A DNA stretch of 11,116 nucleotides from Spirogloea muscicola (GCA_009602725.1 WELB01000247.1:5833-16948); one strand, 5' to 3'; shown: positions 1 to 9,200, counted from the stretch's first letter. A program made the numbers and translations. Notes: generated by a model not told the origin, from the letters alone.

Positions 1-486
1 GGCGGCGGCGGCGCTGCGGCGAGGCTCTGCGGTCGCCGAGGAGGGGGCGAGGAGGCCGCGGCCGTGCACCGCCCGGCCCCGCCCGCCGAGCGTCTCCGTC
101 TGGCGTGCGAGCTCAAGCGCAGCGCCGGGCCGCCGCTCCGCGTTTCTGGCAGGCCCTTCTGCCGGCTGTGCTGCCACAAGCAGCGACCTCTTCGCGGTAA
201 GGTCACGTCCCGTTGTCACGGCCCGCTTATCATGCACGTCCTTGTAGGCCTCAGTACTTGCACCTCCATTCTTTGTGGCACACCGAGAAATGACAAGGTG
301 GACTATACCTAAGCCCTCACTTGCAGTGCTTGCTGAAGACGTTCTAGCTGGTTCTTCTGTCTCCTTATGACTGGTTCTGAACCTGCTATCCAGCAGGGAG
401 AGGGGTATCGAGAGCTGCAATCGAGCTGGAGGGCTTGTCGACGACCTGTCCCGCAGCGGTCTGTTAGGCTGGTCGTGAAAGCGGCA
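1..486 (+). other. Chloroplast transit-peptide coding region of cpSRP54, split by intron 197-396
   Basis: Upstream of the mature start ([13 protein letters not shown], from 487) the frame reads back through [15 protein letters not shown] to an acceptor at 395-396 (ATCCAGCAG). A strong donor GTAAGG follows base 196. Read in frame 2, bases 2-196 are open with phase 0, matching the exon at 397. That stretch is rich in Ala, Ser and Arg with almost no acidic residues near its end ([17 protein letters not shown]), typical of a transit peptide. Frame 2 has no ATG inside the window, so the initiator must be to the left. An ATG at 367 in the correct frame is an alternative start, but its product begins with an acidic, unhelpful [14 protein letters not shown]. 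The cleavage site is probably around Lys-Ala-Ala just before 487. Confidence 0.6.
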
Positions 487-3400
487 GTGTTTGACCAGCT
501 CACCAGCCGGCTTGAGGATGCTTGGGGCAGGTTGAAATCAGCAGGTAGCTGGCTAGCCGTCTGTAGCCTTGACTTAAGGTTGCGTGACAATTTCTGCATC
601 TTTGGGGGACGTTTGGCCCAGGTCTGAGGGGACGAGATCATTGCTATCGTGGCTTTTGGAGGATAATTGAAGTCACCATGTGCGCCTAGGATTCAGGGCG
701 AGGTTCAGGGTGAGGCTTGGGCTGCGAAAGCTGATGAATGCTCATCTGTCATTGTCTCATAGACAAGCTCACCAAGGAGAATGTGAAGGAGTCGATGCAG
801 GACATCCGCAGGGCGCTGCTAGAAGCGGATGTAAGCTCTCGGCTCCTGCTCACATTTCAATCGTCTTCTCCTGGCCTTCATACATTCAGCTCTGCACACT
901 GTGCCGCAATATTGCAGCTGACTTATGTGTGCCAGAGGCAAGCAACTGGGGAGATTACTGTGTCAGAGTTGAAGCTGTTCTTTTTTGCGCACTGGAAAGT
1001 CCTGATGAATCACTGGTGTTCAACTTCATTGTGGTTGAAAGTTAGCATGTTATGTTGTGCAGGTGAGCTTGCCGGTTGTCCGCCGGTTTGTCAAGACGGT
1101 GTCTGAGAAGGCAGTAGGAGTTGATGTGGTCAAGGGTGTGAGACCTGATCAACAGCTCGTGAAGGTACAGATATTCACCTGACCAGTCGAAATCAAGGAC
1201 GAGCTGCTGGATATCATCGTTGCGGATAGCAATTATGTGGCAAGCAGCCAATAGCTCTTGCTTTTATAATTCTGGAATAGCTAACAATGACGTTGAGGTT
1301 CTGGTCAATGCAACCAATATCAAGTCTCTCAGAACCATTGCTGCGCGGCGAACTGTCATTGATGGGCCGTTGAGGTGACCGTGCAGATTGTCAATGATGA
1401 GCTAGTCAGCCTGATGGGAGGAAAGGTCTCAGACCTTGAGTTTGCTTCATCCGGTCCCACAGTCATCCTCATGGCTGGCTTGCAAGGCGTTGGCAAGACA
1501 ACTGCTTGTGGCAAGCTTGCACTCTTTCTCAAGAAGAAGGTAAGCTGCAAGTATTTGCAAGATATTGGTCAGCTGTATGCTCATTTCGATGATTGTCTCA
1601 TCAACGAGTATGCAACACGCATAGTCATCCAATGAGAGATAGTGTTCATGTTCTCATTGTGTTCTGTGTATGGAGCATTGAAGTCAAGCCTGAATGACTA
1701 CGTGGCTGCTTATTCTGCAGGGCAAGTCATGTATGATGGTGGCAACTGATGTGTACAGACCTGCAGCCATCGACCAGCTCATCACTCTTGGCAAGCAGGT
1801 CATTTATCATTTCATCTGCACCCCTCTGCTTCTTGGCGTGCATTCACGTCTATGACGTGGTCGACCAGCAGTACATACGTTATCATCTGTTGCAAGTGAT
1901 GCAAGCTTGCATGTATGCTAAAGCCGACGTGACCTTGTGGCAGGTCGAAGTACCTGTCTATTCAGCTGGAAACCGGGTAGCTCCGGCTCAGATAGCAAAG
2001 CAAGGCTTGGAGGAGGCCAAGAAGCAGAACATCGACGTTATCATTGTTGACACTGCTGGTCGCCTGCAGGTACAGATGCGATCATGAGTTGCCTCATACA
2101 TGTCTTCTTTCTGTAGCCTGTCAGCATGTCCTCTCGCTGATGGACGTTGACTGGCCTGAGAGAGAATCCTCGATGGTCATTTTAGAAGCTGAGTCTTCTG
2201 AAGGCTGCAATCCTTCCCAGGTTGACAAAGGCATGATGGAGGAGCTCAAGCAGATCAAGCGACAGTGCAGCCCTACCGAGGTTCTCTTGGTCGTTGATGC
2301 CATGACTGGTCAAGAAGCTGCAGGTACACAACCTCTGCTGCCCATACAGCACTTTGACGTTCTATTATATGTGTTGATATCAGGAAGACACCCGCTCTCT
2401 TCACAAACTTTTGCCTTGCCTTGCCTACAAATATCGAGCAACAAAAATCACTCTGACGAGCCTGTTCAGCGTGTGATTGCAACAGGATTGGTGGCAGCAT
2501 TCAATGCTGAGGTGGGCATCACCGGGGCCATCCTCACAAAGATTGATGGAGACTCCCGAGGTGGTGCAGCTCTTAGTGTCAGGGAGGTATGACTAAATTA
2601 TTGTTACAGGTTCACATCACGCTTGGCAGTACTTGAGTAACACAAGGTCACAATTTATACTGTTTCATCACCAGCTTTGTATAGCAAGCTAGAGTAATCT
2701 GATTATGCAGTGCTTTGAAACTTGCCATCTGCGCAGGTATCAGGACGGCCTATCAAATTTGTTGGAGAGGGTGAAGGTATGGCTGCACTGGAGCCATTCT
2801 ATCCCGATCGAATGGCAAGCCGCATCCTTGGAATGGGCGACATTGTATCGTTTGTGGAGAAGGCTCAGGAAGTGGTGAGCTGTTCTGTCATTGATGATCG
2901 ATTTCGTCGTTGCGAATTCACCACTGTTCACCGCATGCATGTGATGTACCACCTCCTGTTCAGGGTCGTACTCCTGTCAATTATCAGATGGTCTGCTTCC
3001 CCTTGCGGGAGTTGCCCTCTAGTTATTGATCTCCAAAAGCATGACTATCCAGCTGTTTGAATTTTCTAGTTCGTGAAGAGAAACTGGAAACAACAGCTAG
3101 AATCAGGATCTAGTCTACATATCTGGTCAAAGCCTTTGCATCTGCACTCTTCTGTTGTCAGAAAGTACTTGATCAACTAGCATCACTATCTGCTTGAATT
3201 TGGGAATCTGGCTTGCTGGACAAGGTGTAGCTGTCCATGAAGGTGCACATGACGGTATGAGAAGCTCATTTGCTGAGGCTTGGCGCTCGCAGATGATGGC
3301 TGAAGAAGCAGAGGCGATGCAGAAGAAGATCATGGAAGCTAAGTTTGACTTCAATGACTTCCTAAAGCAGACCAAGATGCTGGCCAGAATGGGCAGCATG

Positions 3401-4445
3401 GGTGGCATCCTGAAAATGATTCCAGGGATGAATAAGGTATAGTCCATACTCGCCTTTGCTCATAAGCTTGTGGTGAAGTCATTGATAGAGCTTGGAAGCC
3501 TCTGATTGACATGTAGAAGATTTTATGAGGACCTTTGAAGCACATTGTATCTGTACCTGTACTTGCAGGTGACGCCGCAACAGATTCGCGAGGCTGAGAA
3601 GAGCTTGAAGATCATGGAGTCTATGATCAACTCCATGACTCCTGGTAAATGCTTGCATAGACTAGATGAGCGCAGGAGCTTCTACATCTTAAGCATTCAA
3701 TAAGCATTGCAGAGCATTGATGTTATGTTGACGTGTGCCATGCTGATTGTGGACTCCTCTGACCCCATGTGTATAGTGGAAAGAAGCGAACCCGATCTGC
3801 TCGCAAAGTCACCCTCAAGGAGAAGGAGAGTAGCCGTTGGCTCAGGGAGAACTCAGGAGCAGGTGTGTGGGCTGGATTGTTTCCTTCTTAGCGAGGAGTA
3901 AGAAGCATTGAACAGTCTCTCTGATACTCAATGCCAAACACATGGAGCCCTTAGCAGTCTTTGACGGAGCTTCACCATTGCTCCTTGTGGCTACGAGGCT
4001 TCTACCTTGACTGAGGTTGTGGCCTGTCTTGCCAGGTGAGCGGGCTTGTTGCGCAACTATTCTCAATGAGGACCAAGATGCAGAATCTGGCAAATATGAT
4101 GCAAGGGAAGGGCATACCTGGTCTAGGTGATCTTGGCACGGGACGCAAGGTACATCTTACACTCACTGGCAAATTATATGAGCTAGCTCTGAAGATGACA
4201 GGCAAGGCTACTGTTGACTTACTTCTCCTCGACTATCAGAGGTGAACATGAGTGACCATCTGTGACCGTTCATTGGTGGCTCAATGTGGTTTGTCCTCTC
4301 AGTCATGCAACACTTCCCAATTTCCTGCTTGCAGGCCCAGCCTGGCCATGCAAAGCGGAGGAAGAGCAAGACTGGGTTTCAGCAGCAGCTTGCAGCTGCT
4401 GGCCAAGGTGGTGGTGAGGCACGAGGATTTGGGGCCAAAAGGTGA
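1..4445 (+). CDS. cpSRP54: Chloroplast SRP54 (signal recognition particle 54 kDa GTPase), 5'-partial, 15 exons visible
   Basis: GTPase of the stromal SRP; with cpSRP43 and cpFtsY it targets light-harvesting and other thylakoid proteins. Exons read from splice sites: <1-196, 397-544 (or from 394), 763-830, 1063-1164, 1387-1539, 1721-1798, 1944-2069, 2221-2323, 2486-2586, 2737-2874, 3293-3436, 3569-3644, 3777-3862, 4036-4149, 4335-4445. Phases agree throughout; the stop is TGA at 4443. Numbering the mature protein from Val at 487 gives 485 residues, the usual family length. N domain is residues 1 to about 80 ([10 protein letters not shown]). G domain shows GLQGVGKTT (107-115), [16 protein letters not shown] (189-194), TKID (247-250) and [19 protein letters not shown] domain from about 310 has [14 protein letters not shown] and [10 protein letters not shown] (397-406). 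The basic C-terminal tail AKRRKSK matches where plant cpSRP54 binds cpSRP43. The start codon lies left of the window. Cytosolic SRP54 or bacterial Ffh is unlikely given the plant-like tail and presequence. Confidence 0.95.
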
Positions 4446-4934
4446 AGAAGAGGTCCCAACGCTTCAACGTTTTTGGAGGATACCTTTAGCTCAGCAGAGT
4501 TCTTAGCAGCATGGTTAGACTTTCCCCCTCGTAAATTAAGTGTTGGTAGCCTGCGGTAGGGCGATGCTTAAGCTGCAGAGATACTTTGAGCAGCCTCACA
4601 TGAACCGGCCCTGGTAGCTCCAGGCAGTTGCCTAGTACTACAGCTTCTCTTGCTATTTAGCTTGATCATTGACTTTTTTCATGCACTCCCAACGGCCTTG
4701 CTAAGCTTGAGTAAGGGACTGTGTCGCCCTCATGATGTTCCAGTCAGACACATAAGATACATTGGGCAGCAGAGCAGCTGGGCAACCATCAACTTTGTTA
4801 GGGGACTGGCCACTGGTACAAGGAGGCAACTGCCAGTCTGCCAGAAGGTGTGTTGGTAATGCAGAGCCACACCTTGCACTCTCAGGTGACAGCTGGGAGC
4901 TGCCTTGGGCAGGGCGCTTGGGACCTGCGGAGGT
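4446..4934. other. 3' flank of cpSRP54, no gene seen
   Basis: The cpSRP54 3' untranslated region must start here, but no convincing polyadenylation signal or further coding exon was found. Open frames in this stretch are short, have no recognisable motifs and overlap each other on both strands. The stretch ends where the first retroelement-like reading frame becomes recognisable. Confidence 0.5.
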
Positions 4935-5093
4935 TGCCGCATGTCGGTAAAGGCTGGCCGACGCTCAAGAGCTGACCAGCAGCGGCTGGAGCAGAGCACG
5001 GGACTCACTGGCTACGCGTCTAAATCGAGTCCCGAGTTACCTCTCCCTTCTTTCAGCTCAGCTGACTTCCTAGAGCTGACGCGGGGGTACTAA
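4935..5093 (+). pseudogene. Retroelement ORF remnant A: last ~50 codons ending in LTRGY-stop
   Basis: In one frame the sequence reads RMSVKAGRRSRADQQ, then after a variable stretch SSADFLELTRGY, followed by a TAA stop at 5091-5093. The end matches remnant C on the - strand (SSDFLLLTRGY, stop) and remnant B (DLDVLTRGY, stop). The upstream Arg/Ser/Ala-rich helix-like part also aligns loosely with C (RLSMSLQRSQALAL). Nothing upstream of about 4935 aligns, so the copy is 5'-truncated or decayed. It is taken as the C-terminus of a non-LTR retrotransposon protein, by relationship to B. It has no start of its own and should not be read as a gene. Confidence 0.55.
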
Positions 5094-5184
5094 AAGGGCC
5101 CTCCGCTGCCTAATCTGCGGCTTCGCACATTGCAGATGCATTCCAGAGCTGGCTTCGAGAGCCGCCCCTGAGCATCAGCAGCCG

Positions 5185-5365
5185 GTTCTTCTGTCCCACT
5201 GCAGCTGGTGGAGCTGACCGGGGGATGGTCGCGCGCTGCCCAATCAGAGAAGGCTTCCGCGCGACGGCGGATAGCTGTGAAGGCCAGCCCTATAGGACTT
5301 GACGACTTATATTTTCCGGCTCCTTTAAACTTGCTGGGCTAGCCTTTCACAGCCATTGGCCGTAC
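5185..5365 (+). mobile_element. Remnant A': duplicated retroelement 3' end and 3' untranslated tail, interrupted by insertion B
   Basis: Bases about 5190-5255 resemble 5055-5120: both contain a TTCT/CAGCTG stretch, GAGCTGAC with a G run, then CGCTGCC and AAT. This looks like a second, more decayed copy of the ORF end, its LTRGY degraded to ELTGGW. Bases 5301-5365 form a tail (TATTTTCC, CCTTTAAAC, then GCTGGGCTAGCCTTTCACAG and the 13-bp target) that aligns with the 3' tails of remnant D (10679-10754, +) and remnant C (10069-10103, -). The tail resumes at 5978 after insertion B and can be followed to about 6014. A single element A with an internal duplication is the alternative reading. Confidence 0.5.
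5353..5365. repeat. Left 13-bp target-site duplication of insertion B
   Basis: CCATTGGCCGTAC, identical to bases 5965-5977. This copy lies inside the older A' tail, directly after TTCACAG. The same region of remnant D reads CCATAGCCTTAC, showing that the sequence belonged to the tail before B inserted. Confidence 0.75.
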
Positions 5366-5869
5366 ACTCGACGCCCAGGGACGTCATCATCGCCGCACAC
5401 TTGACATTGTGGGCGTGCAACCTGGTGGAGAACCACGGGCCCTGGTCGACGTTGTTGTTGCGGAGGCGTATAAAGGTCCAGCATCGACACACATCGCTGG
5501 CACGCAGTGGGCGGTGCAGAACAAAGAAAGATGCAGCACTACTCCGATTACCCCCAATGCGATCAGCTCCTGCCAGCGGCAATCGATATCTTTGGCTGTC
5601 TGGGTCCTCGTTTCCACACCCTCCTTCAAAACATTGCCAATCTAGGCTGCACTCGACGTGCAGATGTGTTTCCGGCTGAGATGGGCTTGACAGCTGCATA
5701 TCTGTCGTTCTTGCGACGACGAGTTTCGGCCTGTTTGCTGCGTGCTCAGGCTAATGCCTTGCACCAGAAAGCTGGGCGAGCTCTAGTTGGTGGCAGAAGG
5801 GCTTCGTATCTGACATCTAGTATTCATGCATCGATTAGCGACCTTGATGTTTTGACCCGTGGTTACTGA
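5366..5869 (+). pseudogene. C-terminal (restriction-like endonuclease-type) fragment of a non-LTR retrotransposon ORF, frameshifted
   Basis: The first frame runs from 5366 and shows TLDIVGV followed 15 codons later by LVDVVV and then AYK, with acidic residues at 5403 and 5448 and Lys at 5472. This spacing resembles the PD-(about 12-16)-D catalytic arrangement of restriction-like endonucleases in R2/CRE-type non-LTR elements. Around 5515-5530 the homology jumps to a second frame (RKMQHYSDYPQC, PAAIDIFGCLGPRF, RAQANALHQKAGRAL), ending DLDVLTRGY and TGA at 5867-5869. Comparison with remnant C (ERKKLHKYKDHP, LAMDIHGCYGGRW) shows the two frames are one broken protein with a net one-base shift. No start codon, reverse transcriptase or zinc-finger part is present. 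The family call is by pattern recognition only. Confidence 0.6.
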
Positions 5870-5964
5870 GCCGGTCAATCTGCTGTAGGTTATGTAGATC
5901 TTCAGATGTGCTTGCCTTTGTACTTGGTCATTGGCCTACGTTTGCTTTTAAATACACGAAAATT
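5366..5964 (+). mobile_element. Insertion B: 599-bp 5'-truncated non-LTR retrotransposon copy with 13-bp target-site duplication
   Basis: The segment is flanked by a perfect direct repeat, CCATTGGCCGTAC, at 5353-5365 and 5965-5977. It holds the 3' end of a reading frame (5366-5869), about 95 bp of 3' untranslated sequence and a short A-rich end (CGAAAATT). It lacks everything 5' of the C-terminal domain. A 5'-truncated, 3'-anchored copy between target-site duplications is the hallmark of target-primed reverse transcription. If the insert and one repeat are taken away, the flanks rejoin into a tail that aligns with remnants C and D, which independently supports these boundaries. The exact ends could shift by a base or two. 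Confidence 0.75.
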
Positions 5965-5977
5965 CCATTGGCCGTAC
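5965..5977. repeat. Right 13-bp target-site duplication of insertion B
   Basis: CCATTGGCCGTAC, identical to 5353-5365. It directly follows the A-rich end of B and is followed by TTTAGAGGAGCTGTTTCTTT. That continuation aligns with the sequence after the equivalent point in remnant D (ATTGGAAGATCTTGTTTCTT). Confidence 0.75.
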
Positions 5978-6234
5978 TTTAGAGGAGCTGTTTCTTTCGT
6001 TGGACCTTGTGCATTCCTTTGTGAGCCTTTGCCAGCTCGCGCCCGTTTGTTTGAAGTAAGCTGCTGCTGCTAGTCGAAGTCTGAAGGGCCCGACCAGCGT
6101 AAGCGGCGCAGCTACGCAAGCTGCAATCGGTCGAGAGACATCGGTAGGGATGGTAAACACCGTTCGTATCATGGTAACTCGGCTTTCGTGGTGGCAGTGG
6201 GGGCCTTGGCGCGGGACATTCGCAGCGCGCCGCC
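5978..6234 (+). promoter_or_regulatory. Leader/promoter region of the O-fucosyltransferase gene, partly built from retroelement tail
   Basis: The first 35-40 bases continue the interrupted A' 3' tail (GCTGTTTCTTTCGTTGGACC, similar to the tails of C and D). The rest, about 6015-6234, has no recognised coding content and ends in GCGCGCCGCC directly before the ATG at 6235, a favourable initiation context. A TATA-like TTTTAAATA lies at 5946-5954 inside insertion B; if used, it would place transcription start near 5980. Another frame opens at ATG 6150 and overlaps the main start codon, so a transcript starting upstream of 6150 would carry an overlapping upstream ORF. No promoter assignment is certain. 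Confidence 0.35.
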
Positions 6235-9200
6235 ATGGCCCGCTGGGAGCGGCAGCCGCAGTCGCCGCCGCCGCCGCCGCCGCCGCGCGGCTGCCAGTCG
6301 CTGGCCTCGTGGCGCGGCCTGCTGCTCGCGCTGGCCCTGCTCGCCGCCTTCACGCCTTTCCTCGTGAGCCTCGGCGTCACGCCTGTGCCAGTGCCGCCGG
6401 CGGCGCTCCCAGCACTTGTCAAGCTGCTTGAGAAGGAGGAGGAGGAGGAGGTGCGTGGCCCTTACTTGACGCATTTGACTCCTCCTCCTTACACCGTGGC
6501 GCGTCGAGGTGCCTACTCACCTTCGTCCGTCTGCAGGCCATTGCGATGCAGATGGACTCGCTACAAGCTGCGGATACTTGGCGGCCGACGTCCCTTCCAA
6601 AGGATCCGCTGTGGAACAGTGAGTTCTCAGCAGGCCAGATTGCAAACTCCAGTGAAGACAGTGAGTCTACGGCAGCTCTGAGTTGCAGCCTGAATGACAG
6701 GCCATGGTTGAATAGTATCTTCCATAATTAGCCATGCCATTTACCAGGCCCTAAAATCTAATTCTTGACAGCTTACTTCGACGATGATATAGTTCTGAGT
6801 ACGAGTTCAGTTGCACTAGGTGCGTGTCACTCAGTCATCTGTGTCAACCCCCTGACATTCCCGCTTACATGAAGTGCCTCTTGCTTGTGTTGCTTGGGGC
6901 TGTGTTTGGATATCACAGTGCAACTGCGGAGCAGCAATGGGTATCTGACTGTCCGCTGTAATGGAGGTCTCAACCAGCAGCGCACTGCTGTGAGCTATCT
7001 GCCTCATGCACTTCAACAGTATATGTGTACACCACGGGGACTGCTTTCAGTATTGCACGTTTGTGAGAACTGTACGGCCCTGTTCTTGTTACAGATATGC
7101 AACGCGGTTGTGGTTGCGCGACTTATGAACGCCACTCTGGTGCTACCACTACTGGACTCGAACGAGTATTGGAACGACAAGAGGTAGGGTTACTGTCTGC
7201 AGGCTCTTATTCCTGCTTTTGTTGCAATCGCATGCCACACTCCGGCTGAGCTTGCTGAACTCCTACATGTCGATATATATCTTGATATCAGCAAGTTGTA
7301 GCTGGACATTTTCATCAGTAGTGGAATTATAAAAGCAACGGGCTTCTGACACTAACCTTCAGTGGATTCAAGGGCATCTATGATGTTGACCACTTCATCA
7401 AATACCTTAAAAACGACGTCACCATTGTTCAGCACCTACCTAAGGACAAGCAGAGATGGAAAGGGAGGAGGCTGAGGACCATGCAGGTGATTGTTACTGT
7501 AAGCTACTCATTGTAATTTCAGCAGCATCATCATTGGCACTTACAAGAGTATAGGCCTTTTCAAAAACTTCTTCTCATGCAGGTCTACCTGTAGACATTT
7601 GGTAGATAGCTTGTTCATTCACCAATGGCTTGATTGTAACAGATGCGACCACCTCGAGATGCACCTCCCTCGTGGTACTTAACAGAGGCACTTGACAGTA
7701 TGAGAAAGCACGGAGCCATATATCTCACACCCTTCTCTCACCGCCTTGCTGAGGAGCTTCCGCCAACCATGGATGAATACCAGCGGCTCCGTTGTCGCGT
7801 GAACTTTCACGCCCTGCGCTTTTCACGGGAGGTCATTGAGGCAGCCAGTACCATTGTGAAGCATCTGCGCTCACAAGGTCAATTTCTCGCCATCCACCTC
7901 CGCTTTGAGATGGACATGCTTGCCTTTGCAGGGTGAGCATCCTTTTGCTCGGCTAGGACCTGGATGTTGACTTGCACTGCTGGCATAGAGCTTGTTGAAC
8001 ATGCTCCTCACTTGGTCTTGATACACTCACTTGCTGTCCAGATAACCTGAGAACCAGGATGGCCTTTGGGCTACTTTACTACAGCTATTAAGAATTCACC
8101 AGCTAATTGTCATTCCCCACCTGCAACAGGTGCATGGACATTTTCACTCCAAGGCAGCAGCAATTACTGTGGGCATACAGACTCAGGAACTTTGCCAATA
8201 AGACGCTGGTTTATGAGCAGCGGAGAAAGCTAGGGAAATGTCCACTGACACCTGAGGAGGCAAGAGGCAGCCTCTCAAGCCAGCACGCGCGTGTTATTGT
8301 TCACAAGGGTGGAAATTTGGAAATCTGAGTCAGGCTTGCTTCTTTTCTTTTACAGGTGGGGTTCATTCTGCAAGCAATGGGCTTCAAGTCAGAGACAAGG
8401 ATCTACCTTGCGTCTGGAGATATTTTCGCTGGGGAGGTCTTTCTGCAACCTCTACGAGCAATGTTCCCAAGGCTTGTCAACAGGACAGCCATTGTAGGCC
8501 TGGAATCTCAGAAGGTGAGGGTTGGCAATCTCCATATCTCCTCCAAGAGAAGTTTACTTGCGACAAGCTCGTTGTGTGGTGTTAGACCAGCATTTTTGCT
8601 CGTTCGTACAGCACTGAGCATGTACTTGGTCTACTCCTCGTCTAATTTCCTTCCAGGCTGACGTCCCATCACAGCAAGGCTTGCTTGGTCCTGCAATTGA
8701 TTACTTAGTCTGTCTGGAGGTAAGTACCTTGTCTTGTAGTCAATTCCCATGTAAACGGGCTCAACAATGTGACCTGCTAAAAGTTGCTGGCAGATGTTGT
8801 ATCATGGCAAGGGCGGCATCTCATGCTATAATGCATGCCATCAAAAGCTATATACATGATACATGCCCCAGAGTGCAAGGCAATCACAATGCCTCTATTG
8901 TCTGCTTCATCCAGGCCGACGTCTTCATGCCCACATATGATGGACCAAGTAATTTTGCGAATAATGTCATTGGCCATCGCCTCTACAGGTCAGTCACTTC
9001 CTGACAAGTCGCTGAGACCTTCTTGAAGCTCTTCAGTTGCACATTCATTTGGCAAGTGACTTCTATACAGCTGTCAAGTGACTGATCTTGGAACAAATCT
9101 GATCCTGTTGACTTTGGCAATTGCAGCGGATTTCGATCCACCATTCAGCCGGATAGGAAGGCATTGGCTCCTGTTTTCGTGGCACGCGAAAGAAGAAGGT

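Noticed and set aside
367-627. A single-exon gene starting at ATG 367 and running past the first cpSRP54 domain
   Set aside because: The coding match ends at 544, where a donor lies and the family continues in the exon at 763; bases 545-627 are intron. The ATG at 367 is probably within the intron before the exon at 397.
3194-3292. Extension of the cpSRP54 exon at 3293 upstream, since the frame is open from 3194
   Set aside because: Family members go directly from the VEKAQEV helix to the segment starting at [12 protein letters not shown]; the intervening residues have no counterpart, and an acceptor (GCTCGCAG) sits at 3285-3292.
5466-5474. TATA-like GTATAAAGG as a promoter
   Set aside because: It lies inside the coding part of insertion B (Ala-Tyr-Lys-Gly codons) and no gene starts at a suitable distance.
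5325-5699. Several overlapping open frames of 80-124 codons on the - strand and in other + frames over insertion B
   Set aside because: They are shadows. Only the two + frames that align block by block with remnant C carry the family signal.
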